This document shows, piece after piece, positions 1 to 12,700 of a stretch of 31,529 nt of DNA. The stretch is from positions 1 through 31,529 of the forward strand of contig CAXNAA020000048.1 of NCBI GenBank assembly GCA_964200075.2, in the 5' to 3' direction. Below the pieces are notes generated by a model, which ran no database searches, was not told where the DNA came from, and worked only from the letters and a program-made list of their open reading frames with translations. The stretch's first letter is position 1. The number at the start of each line of letters is the position of its first letter. Made by a program: the position numbers and the translations under genes. This DNA comes from Sphacelaria rigidula. Taxonomy: Eukaryota > Phaeophyceae > Sphacelariales.

Positions 1-658
1 CCGCCATTGGGCATATGTGGCGTGTGGGCAGGGTGGGAGGCGACTCCGGGGGGGGGGGGGGGGGGGGGGGGCCGCCTGCCCTTGTTTCCTTTATGAAATA
101 CATAACGACATCATTTTCTTGCTCCTAACGGCCCCAACAACAATTACTGCTGACCCAGTATTAGCATCGCCTCCGTGTAATATTGTGTGTCGAATATTGT
201 TTTGACTTTCAGGGTCAAATGTGTCAATTCTTGAAAAGGAGCACGTTCAACCGTCTTGATGAGTAGCTCTGCTGGTACGCACTGTAACCAAGGCCCACCG
301 TACGCCTTCGGGAGGGTGAGGTAGCGGGTTTCTTGGGTCTCCCAAAGTGTCGTTGGCTCTCATGGTTACACTATGGACCAGGTGCTCTAGTATCGACCAG
401 CAAGGGTGTTTGAGGCACACTGGTGTTTTTGTTTCAGATTAAAAGGTAATTGGCATGCAGTACTTGGAGCGACGACTGCATACAGTGTGCATTGTATATA
501 AAAACAGGCGACTAACGCGCTTCAAACCATGCTTTGAAGTGCCAACATCTTCCTACTATCGCTATTGTCTTGAGAGCGATTTCCTTAACGCTGTCATGTT
601 ATCTTTTGTTGACTGTATTCCTTGGCTGTTTCCTACCGTGACGCCGGGAAAATATTAG
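1..658. other. Upstream intron or unresolved 5' region with a G24 run
   Basis: This lies upstream of the first clear exon, whose acceptor AG is at 657-658. A run of 24 G sits at 48-71. A weak candidate exon is 239-315: acceptor AAAG at 235-238, donor AGG|GTGAGG at 316. It would be open and would end in phase 0, as exon 1 requires. Its protein, ending in PPYAFGR, does not match a clear FN3 strand, so I did not add it to the model. A good acceptor at 436-437 is followed after 8 nt by a donor, but that microexon cannot join exon 1 in an open frame. No other gene is visible here. Confidence 0.4.
48..71. repeat. Homopolymer G24
   Basis: Twenty-four consecutive G on the + strand. It could be a genuine G-quadruplex-forming tract or have an unreliable length because of sequencing slippage. 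Confidence 0.9.
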
Positions 659-799
659 GTTGGAGTGCTGTGGTCTGCTCCGATGGACAACGGAGGATCA
701 GAGATATTGAGCTACAAAGTCCGCTTCGAAGATCAGGCAGGAAATCTTACTTCCTTCAACGTCGATGCTCAGGATGTCTGGGGGCCTCAGGATCTTCTG
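659..799 (+). CDS. Exon 1: first half of FN3 domain 1
   Basis: Encodes the A-C strands of a fibronectin type III domain. The typical core tryptophan and proline pattern is seen as WSAPMDNGGSEILSYKV, followed by NLTSFNVDAQDV. Acceptor AG at 657-658; donor GTAAGA at 800; phase 0 out. The exon joins exon 2 in frame to complete the domain. An NLT sequon is present. The earlier part of the protein lies upstream of the window or in an exon I could not identify. Confidence 0.85.
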
Positions 800-3700
800 G
801 TAAGACAATGATGACTGCTGTGGTCGAAGACAAAAGTGCTCGTCCAATGTCTTGAGCGTTTTGAAACCTTGGAGCTAAACTGTTGGGGTCCCCAACGGTT
901 TCTGTGGTATGTATCCATCGCTAGGTGCTACATCTTAGCACCTCAACTAGAGCCATCCGTTGTACACAAAAGCAGTTCGAAGACTTTTATTCTTTCATTT
1001 TCGACATGGAGAAATGAGACACGTGTATGGTATTGTCAATCTCGTCCGTGGTAATTGATGTAAAGTCGCGGTCAACTTCCTCAAGCAAAAGCTATTTCCA
1101 GGTCGTTGTCAACAGGGAAGCTTCACCCGTTCTGCGTTCTTGCTTTCGCTTCTTGTGACGAGGTTCGGTACTTACTTTATGTTTGATTCGAGATATGCAG
1201 ATGCACAGCAGCCTACTCTACCACTGTCATCATCTGCTCTATCTTCGTCGCCGTGATGTTGACGAATAAAATCGGAATGTGATGGTCCTCAATGAATGTA
1301 GGTGTCCGGCTTGTCGGAAGGAGAGCTGTACACTTTCTACGTTCAAGCTGTCAACGCATATGGCACTTCTGGAGCCAGCCCTGCGCTCACAGTGGTCGCG
1401 GCTTTGCGAGCAGGTCAGGGCAAATATTCGGCCCACAGAAGCGCGTACAAATATGTCGCTCTAAGGGCTTCACATTATGGCTTGTCGGGTATATGATGGT
1501 TGTTGTGTGGCACACCGTACGTTCTGCTCGCTGAGAATATGACCCGCTACTAGCGGTAGTCGTAGGTGGTGGGAGAAGATGATTAGCTTGCTGACCCGGA
1601 CATCTTGTCCGCTACTGCCGGCAGAGGTATTGCAATTTATCATCTCTCCGCCATATATTCGAGAAGTGACATGCTCAATTTTCTTCGGGTTTACAACGCT
1701 CGAGCTCACATGCTGTCGTGATAATGAGTACAAATGCCCCATGTTTTGCAGATTCAGTGCCCAACCCTTTCGACCACCATCTGTGCACTAATCCAGGCAT
1801 TACCGATGCGCGATTGGAACATAATTGTGTCACGCAGACGAATTTGTCGATGCCTTCAATGTGTACTTCTTTGTACCAATCAAAGTAATGGACGATCCAG
1901 TGTTTTCACGGCAACGGATGTTTTATTAATGATTGGTTACGACGCGAACCGCGACGTGCGAATTACGAATTGTGCGTTGCAAGTTACTGGTGGCTGATGC
2001 TGATTGCTAGTCGCCTAGTTGCCATGCCACTGGTATTTGTACCTGATACTCAATAATCGATTACTGATATCGGACAGGCACGTCGGTCGACGGAAATCAG
2101 ACGTACTCCTTGGTCCGACCTACCGTGGAAGATGTTTCCTCCGGCAAGATCACGATATCATGGACTGAACCCGTTGATACGGGAAAATCACCCATCACTG
2201 GATACCATGTGAGCACCACGATAATGGTATATACTGGTCGTACGTAAGCACACTTTGTGCATTGTTCTAAGATGGGAGTACACAGAGTGTTGCACAGCGA
2301 TATACCTGAACCCTCACCCTTGTCGTTTCATTTTGTATCTCAGCGCAGTAGCTCGAAAAACGCTAGGGGCTTGGTACTACGTGACCTTACGCGTGTTGTG
2401 CCGTGCTGCATGTTGATGTACCGGTGTAGTGTTTGCCTTGTTCTCTCTCGAAGTAAGGATGTTTTTTGTGGCCACTCAGCAACACGATGTACTCAGGCTG
2501 TGCGCTCAACCCCTGTCCCTCCTGATGCGTAGGCTCGTTCTGTGATCTGAGCAGGCGGGGGCACGGCGGAATCTCGCCGCAACGAATTACGAAGTGGCAA
2601 AGTCAGTTGAATTTCCTAGTAACAACGAAGCCAGTTGTTTCACAAAACAGTCCTGTTGTTTGTTTCTTGGAACATAGCAGTCAGCCTCTTAACAAAACTT
2701 CACTTCATTGGGCATCTTCACAGACGGGTTCTAGTTTCACTCGGAATTTCTAAATTTGGAATATTCCGACTGAAAGAATAGATCGTTTACAGGAAATGCT
2801 CTCGACATATGCGTTGTCGGGTGAACACGGGGTGATTCCCGATCCGGGTTTTTCGTTTAACCATATTTTGAAAAAACACACACGCTGTTATGACTGCAAC
2901 ATAGTGAATGGCCACAGAGGAAGAAGCTGGGCCTACGAGTTTCCACCATACCGATCGTGGTCGGTTCGATTGAATGGAAGTTTCGAGGAGCCAGGACCTC
3001 AGGCAATGTACTAGAAGAGCCCTCGACGATCGGTTAGCTCGTAAATCCGTGAAAATGGTGATGAAATGATTTTACGTTCGAACTTCGTTTGATGTCCTAA
3101 TATCTCTCGATACCCACCTTTTTGGATCAAACGTTTATCGTGACAAGCCTTGCGATCGTGAATCTGAAAAAGTCGCTTTCAACACGAGCCTCTTCCAAAA
3201 GTGTTTTGCCCCATGAAATACCTGACACAAAGCTCCCCGTTTGCCGGATGAATATGTGTGTGATTAGGTATATCTGTTCAGCGGGGTGGGGTTGAACTCG
3301 CAGGCCGACCCGGAGCCGGTGAAAAAGGAGATTCAGGTGAGTGGTCTGAGGCAACCATGCCGCTGTGAACGTCATAAATTCCACTGCATTTCAATTGTGT
3401 CACCTCCTAAATATTTCACTCTCTGCATCCGAATAAACATCATTTCATCGTCAATCAAGCAAACATCGACTGGATGATGGGCACGCGTAGTCGTGTAGAT
3501 TTTTATCATGTAGGTCATTCGTCTGAGCAGCCACGACCTAGCCCCGCCTCAACCGATTCCTTACACAACAGCGCTGCCGCATGTTTCGCAGCAATTCATA
3601 CAGTCAGGTTGAACTTGTTCTTCACTTGATAATGCGTCTCTCAGAGGCGCCTTTTGTACCCAGGTTGTCGCAGAATACCCACCGGCATCGAGGTTGAAGT

Positions 3701-6700
3701 AGAAGTTCATTACGACTGTTCTCTATTAATGGTTGACCTTTTGAACTAACAATGAGAGATGTACCCTCCGTGCGTATGTTTTGCAGGTGATCTCCACCAT
3801 GGTGGATGAACCTGTACCGACCGTTCAAACCATTACCTTCTCCAATGTTACCGGGGGAACCTTCACGCTCAGGTAGAGGCCGGGGGTTGCGCTATACGCG
3901 TCCTGTGCACTCATGATCATGCTATGCCCTAGTGTACGTGTTTACGGCCAAGTGCATTAATAAGCGACGTAGATCAGCAATTTCTGGCCTAAATTATTAC
4001 CCTCAACGCACCTCGGTGGTCTAATGGTCCGACTATCAACATTAGGGTGGAAAGAACGGGAGTTCGATCCCCAATACGTCGGCTGTTTTCTTCGAAGTAT
4101 CTGAGTTCCTCAGTGGAAAGTGTGAGTACGTGAGCAGACGGAGAGTGGTTGAATGAGTCTGTTTGACAAAAGTTGACGCGGTGCGGGGGTGCTGACCTTA
4201 TCCGCGGCACCAAGAAGCACGGTGTATACTGTACCGGAGAGATATGTAAATTTATTGATCTCTCGAGACTATTAGAGTACGGACTACTGCCGAGGAAGGG
4301 GAGGGGTTCAAAGTGTGGCAAAAAATCCCTCAAAATGTCAAGTGCTGCAACATCAACAAAAATGACAATAACAACAGAGTATGCCTACATTCGGTATTAC
4401 ACGACATGAAAACCAAGTTCAGAACGTGGTTGTTCCCTTCGATGCTTTTGCAGCTTCAAGGCTCATGCTCTTCAACAGTACATGTTACTCGTACCATATT
4501 GCCAGCACTGTTCTCTCTTGCTGTCTTCAGGGTGATGGCTGATGCTCTCGGCGGAGATATTGACTCGGAGACGTACGAACTGAGCTACATCGCGGGAGCA
4601 TCCGAAGTTTCCGAAGCGCTAGAGTCCGCTTCCGACGATCTTGGAGCCGTTACCGTTACAAGGACCCTATCAGGTATTTGACATTTTCCAGAACACGTAA
4701 AAAATCAACAAGGGTACCCTCAAATATTCTACACTATGTAAAACACGTTAAAATACTGTAAACACTTCACATCCATATTGCTCCAAACGCGCTCCAATAC
4801 TTATGTCGAAGAAAACGTAGAAGCTCCCCTTGAGATTGTTACGTGGTTCCCGTGCGGCATTGCACAAGGGAAAGTTGCTACAATGTTTCAGTCACCGTGG
4901 GCTATTCTTCAACGACAAATTGGCACCTTCGGCGACTGAATACGCCCAAATAATGGGATTCAAGCCCTTTTGCCCTCTCCATGTGTCTCGAATTTCAGGA
5001 ACTGGTACAACTGTTTCTTACGAGATCACTTTCGACGACTACATTGGCGTGGTAGAGCCGCTCGTGCCCGACACGACAGAGCTTGTTGCACAATCCGGAG
5101 AGGTGATTTCTTCTGAAGTCATCACGGACCAGGAAGGCACCGAGCCCTTGAGAGGGGACTTCACCCTCTCTTTCCGCGGTCATCGCACTCCCGCCCTGAG
5201 CTACAACACCACCGCAGAGGAGGTGAGAGCGACAGGATGCCAGGGATGTATCCCAGACTCCAAGTTTGCCTGTGTGATTTATCAGTATAGTGTTTGATGA
5301 GCTTATGGACAGGCAATGGCATTGGTCTGCCGTGAACGTTTATCCTTCTAAATGCCACGAAGAGAGTTGCTCAGGTAGCTCCCATACTAACTTACAACTG
5401 CACAGCAGACGAGCCATGCACCAAGCGACTCAGACATGAACTCCATTAGGTCTATATTAGTCTCGTGTATTCATTGTGGTACTACCGTTACTCGAAATCA
5501 TGAGGCACATCCACGAGACCGTTGGTTGTTTGGGAATCGAAAGTCACAGTCCTACGCAAGGATATGCCTCTGTTATACAAGGAGTGCGTACAGAAGGAAA
5601 CGGGGGTAAGAGTGTATTCCAGATATCAAAGTATTGACAAATCGGGCGATACCCCGATGTGAATATCCGGATGTACCGTATACGTGCCTTTTGTATGGCC
5701 CCTACAAACCCTATTACGGAAGATATCACCGGGCAGCCCATGCGAGCAAGCAAACATGTCCCATTTTTTCGAGTTTTTATATGTATGTCGTGCTGACGCT
5801 GACTTGGTCTGAAGGGTGTACAGTTTCCACCTTTGTGCATATTGAGGAGTGTGCTACGTCTCCAAGATAACTCTAAACATGTTACACCTTACGCTGGCCA
5901 GGTGAGGGCCCGGACTGACCGTCGGTGTGTCGCCCTTCTCGTGCCGAATCCGGTGTACTAAAAAGCTACATCCCGATCAAATATGGATTTATCCCGTACC
6001 TACTATTGATATTGGCAACATGCATATGTAGGTATTATTGTTTACTGTATCCATGTATACACCGCAGAAGGTCAGTGCTTGGGCGTGGGTGAGCCGCATC
6101 TCAGAAATCGAATAAAAGACACGTACAGGCTGGCGTTACAGTGTTGTTCAGTCAATCGTCTGGTGCCTACATTTGTATTGGCCAGGTAGCGTATGCCGGA
6201 ACAAAGTTTTGTGGCGGGAACAGGAATTTCGCACCAACATTCCAGTTATTGTTTCAAGACTGCTACAGCACGCGATGTCTGCATAATCTCACACGTGCAT
6301 GCATATTCACCTCAAAACGTACGTCCCAAAGGTCTCACAGACATCTACTGCATCACACACGCAATACTTCTCCAAATAATGCGCAGGTGAAGAGGCGATT
6401 AGAAAGCCTAGATTCTATCGGGGTCGTTACGGTCGAGCGCAATGACACATTCGAACACGGAGCGGATGAGTGGACCGTCACATTTGACACGGAAGTTGGT
6501 GACCTACCCATGCTGGAAGTCACATCCGGGAGACTTACTGGTAGGGTTTTGTGTTAATTGCATTTGTCAATGCAATGTCGGTGAAGATTGGTCAAGCCAA
6601 TATCAACAAAATTGATTTTTGCGTCCCATCTTCTGAGTATTTGCAACAAGTCCCTTTTCTACATACTACGTAGTAACTCCGTACGTCGTTTTCATTTCCG

Positions 6701-9700
6701 GGGCAGTTTTCACATAAACGACATTTGTCGTGCGCGCGCAATCCGTCTGCGGCCACCAGTTGTGAAAATGCGCATGCATGTGCAATTAGTAAAAGATGGA
6801 CAAAACGTGCTTTTATGAGCCGATAATGACTACATCATGCGCAGAAATGTGTCGATGCACAAGCGGCGCGGCGAAACCGAACGCGACATTGTAGGCTACA
6901 CGCTTCATCTTCATTCTTCAGCGGTACCATTTACAAATCGACTCACACGAATGAGGAGCTTGGCATTGTGTCCGCACGGCATATATGACATGCTTTTCAA
7001 CTGTTTTTTGCTGGTGAGTATCGGTGGTACACCAGTTGGTGTATCGAGGAATCGACGTGTTGAATAGCAAATAACGCCATATTTTGGCCTGGAATGCGCA
7101 TCTGCCTGCAGGAGGTGGAAGCTCGGCCGTTGTGACGGAGAAACAAGCTGGATCCGCCGCAAGCTTGGTTTTTGATGGTAGCGGGATGCCTGCGGTCAAA
7201 ATGTTCACCGCTTCGGGGCTTGTGGAAGACGCGCTGTATGCTTTCAAGGTAAGCTCAGCAGTCGAGACCGTTTTCAAGAAAATGGTACATACCGTAAGAT
7301 GGATCGACCATTGTAGGACGGGGTGAAAGAAAGGTAAATGCAATAATATTGAAGACTGACCACTGTGTTGTACGTCTTGTCAATCTTAAGCTCGGTGCTT
7401 TCGGTGCGCATCGGGCGGTCGTGGAGCTGGAGCTCGAAAACATCGATTCGACGTCTGCTTTGAATTTGCATCGACTTCTTTGGCCGGCGATTCTTGTAAC
7501 CCATTGTGTGTGGGGTACCCGACTTGCGTGATTGATGCTTGGTTGTATTGCCACTAATAGTACGGTCATCTGTAGCAAAAACAGTAGAGCAGCGAAAACA
7601 GAAAGAAACCTGAAGTGGATGTATCATATCTGCGACGCCGAAAACGTCCGCTGAGGTCACACTGTATCTCAACTTTCACCTCAATCCTCTATCTTAATCT
7701 TGAAGACTCTGTCAGCGTTCATTGCTAGGCTACGCTAAATGAAGCCTTACCGGACTTGCAGGGGAAGAGCATACAGTGGACCTCAACATGAGACAACACC
7801 CTTGTTCGTCGAAAACACATATTGTTCCACGTAGTGTGTATCGAATATTCGGATACTCGGATTCTGGGAGAGATGCCAATGTCAACGTCAATCAAACTCT
7901 TGAGGGTCCGCGTTGGCCGTGCATGGGTGTTTCACGCAAACCTATATTTTGCCGACACAAGAAGAACTGATCAACTACAAACTATCTTTTTGGCGAACGG
8001 ACGTGAGTGTTTTTCTGTCGTAGCAACCTTACAGTCCCCGCTCGTTCACTGGTCCAGTCGAAACCAAACAATAACGTATTGACTTCCTGTTTGGGAGGTC
8101 GCCATGCATATGTTCATCCTAATTTCATTACTGGAAGCAAGTTGATATCCCTTTGTGCTATTTTCTGAATCTGTACAGGTGGTACCTCTTAGCGCTGTCG
8201 GGAGAGGAATCCCGAGCGGCGCGAGTCCGACGGTGGTGGCACGGGAGGGTGCTGCAGCATCACAGACAGTGGCCAGCGGCCCTGCGCTTTTTCAGGGCAT
8301 GGCAGGGGTCGTTTACGAGCAGCAGGTAGGTGGAGCGCCTATTCATTAACCTGCCTCGATAGAACCAAACATGGTTGGCGATTCTACGAAATGAAGCAGT
8401 ATGGAGAAGGTACAGTTGATTACCACAATCCTTCAAAATTTGTGTTCCCAGTCCTGCAGATGTAGAGAAATACGTGCAGTTATTTGAGCAGATATGCATG
8501 TCAGACGTGAAGGATGTGATTTGACAGGAGATGAAAGATTGATGATATAGAGCAAACGGTGCAACCACTCGAGCAGAAATGCACGTTAGGTGCGAACTAT
8601 GTGATCTGACAAGACGTGGAAGATGAGGCTACCATCAACAACAACCCATATACGTACTTGCCAAAAATGATGTGATATGATCTGTGATACACTCATCTTT
8701 CAAAGCACTGCATATCGATATCCACTTGGACACCCGTTACGCCCACATATGGTCAACTCAGACCGTAACAGCAAATGGGACGGCGGGTAGCTTCTCGCTT
8801 AGCCTGCCGTCGGTTGTAGCTGGAGAAGAATCGGGATCGATACAGGCTGACGTTTTCACGACTGAGGTCGCCACCGATGAGGATGTTCAAGCCGCTGTCA
8901 AGGCAATCGCTGGACAGGTGAGCTTCTCGAATCTGCCGAGACAGATGAAATAAAAATGACCCTCATCATGCATGACGTGGGTTTAGGGGTCGTCCCAGGC
9001 GCAGAGCTAGAGCTCAAAAATTGGGACCAGGACCGAAGTTGATGACGTACTCGTGGGTTTGAAGCCTAATACTCACATGGTTGGCCGAGAAATTCGGACC
9101 TCGGTTGAGCCTATTGCCGAATAGGTGAGGTGGGTCCTCACCAGAATTGAAGGAGGATTGAAAGCTGCAAATATTCGAAAAATTGACCGTAAAAGTTTTC
9201 TTTCGACTGGTCGATCGACAGATTGTCGTACCTGAATATGGACCGATCCGCCACGAAGCCAGTCGTGGCCGTAAGATAGACGTACCCGACGTAAAGAAGC
9301 AGAAATCCTCGCTAAGGGAAACTGCAGAAAAACGGTGAGGGGAAATAGTAGACCAGGAAAATATACACGGACATCGACGTCCAGCTGAGCACTGCTAACG
9401 GTCACTGGACACTCCTGACGGGCTCTCCCCAGTGATTCGGACAGAATGCCGTGCAAGAAGCAAGACCCTGGAAGCAGGTTGCGACTCAGCGATCTGGAGA
9501 TGGTTACTGCACTATAAGACACGGGCTGTCAACCACGAACCCAATCGCCACCTCTGGAGTACGGAGGCCCTAATGCTGATACAGCAGACGCAGAAAACAC
9601 AAAACAAAGAGGAAATATGAAGAAATGAGCAAAAAGGGGAGCGACGGAATAAACAAGAATAGCATAAGCAGGAAATAGTGCTAATTCATAGAGTCACGGT

Positions 9701-12700
9701 GTCAATTGAAGGAGAGAGGCCAACCACAGCTTGGATAGGACAGAGGTCTCGGTCCCCGGGTACCATCCCCCCCTCCCCTCCTGTATGCAGGCCGGAAATT
9801 AACCAGTAAAGCTGATCGATAGGTTCCTCACCGAATAACCCCGCTAGATGTCCTCAACCAGGCTAGATGTTCCAAGTGCTTATTTGTTCTCACTGCCTTG
9901 AACGATCACGCAGACCCACACGATAGCACTCTTTTTTTCTGTTTCTCCGTTACACCGGTAACCAATTACGTGCAGGTGACCTGACAATTTTGTCACTGTA
10001 GGTTCAAACGGTAGTCAGATGTCACCAATTTTAGTTAATTTAACATACCTCAATCTTGCGAGCTTGCCGCGCGTTGCAGGTGCAAGTATCCGGCTTTAAC
10101 GCTTCATACAGCGGACAGCAGGCGTACGCTTGGACCGTGACGTTCATGGAGATCACTGGAGACGTCGGAGACCTCGTCGTGAATACGACTAACATTACGA
10201 GCGGTGATATTTCTATATCCGAGCGCATCAAGGTGCGTGAAGAAACGATTAAGCTCTAAGTACGTCGATGGAGCTGTAAAGGGTACCGTATCCACGTCTT
10301 CATTTACGACACCGGGGCTTTATACCGCGTGCATGGTTGGTACCCGCGCTCCAGACCAAATTAGTAAAAAGTGCATATAGCACCAAAGAAGGTACTGCAC
10401 ATTCTCCGTTGATTCATTCAATATAATCGAATAATTGTCTCACGTTATTTCCTCATCCGCTATGACTCCGGTCGCGGTAACGAGACAAACGCACTCCACG
10501 TGAATGAAAGTAGTATTTGCGTAACAAAACTAGAGAGAGAGCGAAGATGAAAAAGAATAGAGAGAATACAAAGATAGATCTGACAAAAGAGAATGAAGCT
10601 AAAGGAAGGACAGGGCGGAAAAGAAGATCAACCACGAGAAAAACGCGGTGGTAACATATGACAGAGGCCCCGAAATTACCCGCGGACAGGATCCTGCTGC
10701 ATGGCTTCACAGAAACATGTGGAAAAAAATATGAACCATAAACTGAAGGCCGAGGAAGCAGGTCGCGACCAAAGCATATGGGTGCTACACAATAACAAGT
10801 CGGCAGGCACTCTCACCCGACAGCTCTGCAGGAGCAAGACACAAACACTAATATGGCTTCGAAAACGAACGGAGGCAAAAAAGGAACCAGGCGATAAGGA
10901 GGGAAAGGGAGAGGATAAACTCAATAAACGTTGTACATGAACGCCTCATGCATGGTTAATGCGTTTTTCGGGGTACCTTGTGCAGAATCACACTGAGTTT
11001 GGCATTCTCTCCCACGAGAGAAGGAGTTGTTTTTTTCTAGTGCAATGCACATGCACTCCTTGCTCTTTTGAGAGATCCATGTTTTCGCTAGAAAATATAG
11101 GTGTCTTCGACGTGGATACCATTTTTGTCTCCTCATCAACGTTTCCCCAGAGAATGGCATCAGAGCACAGTTTGGTTGAGCGATAACCGCTCGTTAGCCA
11201 TCATGTAGCTTCGTCAGTCGCGACGGTGCGCATTGTTGGTCGGCACCCCACTGCCATAATTACGAGGACGTTCAACATAAAGTTGTTGACAATATAATAC
11301 AGCAATATACTGCGTTACTCTCTCAGATAGGATTATCTGCAATGGTGTTTGACTCATGTTCGGGGTCGGGCGTAAACTATTGAAGGGAAGTTCGAGGGTG
11401 GTACGTGGAGGCTATTTCCGTTCGACCGGAATTCGGTGGGACGTGCCACCTTTTGTCCTTCGTCCGGTGTACTTTTCCACCAACGCCCGAGGATATTTTT
11501 TTTCTGGTTTTGACATTCATTCATTGACCCTACTTCGCGTCGCTTGCTGCCATATTTTCCTTACATTCTGTCGTCACTCACGTGATGGCTTCTCTCCAGG
11601 GCCAAGCGAACGAATTCATCGTATCCCCTCGCAAAGCAAGTGGGGCACCCATCACTGACGTGACGGCATCTTCTGCTTTCGCCGCGGAAGAATCCACGTA
11701 CTCATTCGCAGGTGAGACTCCCTCTGATACACCTACTCCTTACCGGTTCACCAGTAAGTATTTCGCACAGTATCCGAACCATGCTCCAATTGCGACGTTG
11801 TAAACTACAAGGCCGTCTCGTGGAAACCTCGACCGCCGCGCTCCGATAGTCAAACTCGTACATCATCAGCTAGCTAACCCTAACCCGAACCCTAGCCCTA
11901 ACCCTTGGTACATCACGACGGAAACTTGTTTGCCATAGCTCATGTTACCTTAGGGTTGACGGATTTTCGGTTAGAGTGACCGCAATGTCACATTCAATCG
12001 GTTTTCCACAAGGAATAGCGGGACTATCATGTTTGAATTGGTCCCCCCCTGTCGAACGCTACTGATCTGACTCCCTTCTCGCGGTGTTAGTGTACCACCT
12101 CACTCAACTATGCTGTTGGACAGATTGAAGTCGGACGTTTCACGCGATACCGCGGGTGGTGAAGTAGCAGACCTGGTTACTCTCTTCCTAGAAACATGCC
12201 CACGATATGCTAGTGTACTCTTCCCTTATCACTGAGTAACTCTGTCGGATATTTCCTTCTTGCTTCAGGTGGGGATATATTCTTTACGGAATTATACAAG
12301 ATGAACGAGGAGGGTGCTGCAGTGTGGGAATCAGATGGAGGAGTGTCGAGCTACAACCCCACGGTATACGAGGTCCAACAGCTGGCCATACCCTCGGGGT
12401 CTTCTGGAACGTGAGTAGCCCGTGCTAGGGATCTGTGCGAAGCGCGATACTTGGCATGCTAGGGTATATATTTCAAAATCATTCGACGCTGCCGTCGCGG
12501 CAGCCATCACTTCGCCTTGATCATCACAAATTTCGACCTACCGTGTTTCTTGATACTTGCAATGCTTCGCTTGACACTGGCAACTGACACGCCCTGCTTG
12601 TGAGTACAGCCCACCTTCAGTCTTCAATAAAATACTTCAGAGTAAAGCTAAACGCACTCACTGCTGAAAGCGAAGCTGTAAAGTGGCATAAAATCACGCA

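Noticed and set aside
436-447. Possible 8-nt microexon between GTTTCAG and GTAATT
   Set aside because: To leave in phase 0 as exon 1 requires, it would contain an in-frame TAA.
4010-4082. Functional tRNA gene
   Set aside because: Acceptor stem does not pair and the T stem is weak, so it is reported only as a degenerate tRNA-like element.
5223-5297. Read-through of the exon 8 open frame past 5222
   Set aside because: Donor GTGAGA follows TAEE and exon 9 continues the module motif exactly; the read-through has no module similarity and soon stops.
6918-7343. 141-codon open frame on the - strand
   Set aside because: Antisense shadow of exon 10 and its flanking introns.
7762-7830. Exon-like stretch after an acceptor at 7761
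   Set aside because: Exons 10 and 11 form a complete FN3 end when joined directly, and the stretch has no good donor in the needed phase.
9073-9522. 149-codon open frame on the - strand
   Set aside because: No recognisable domain, lies wholly in intron 12, and composition follows the purine-rich local sequence.
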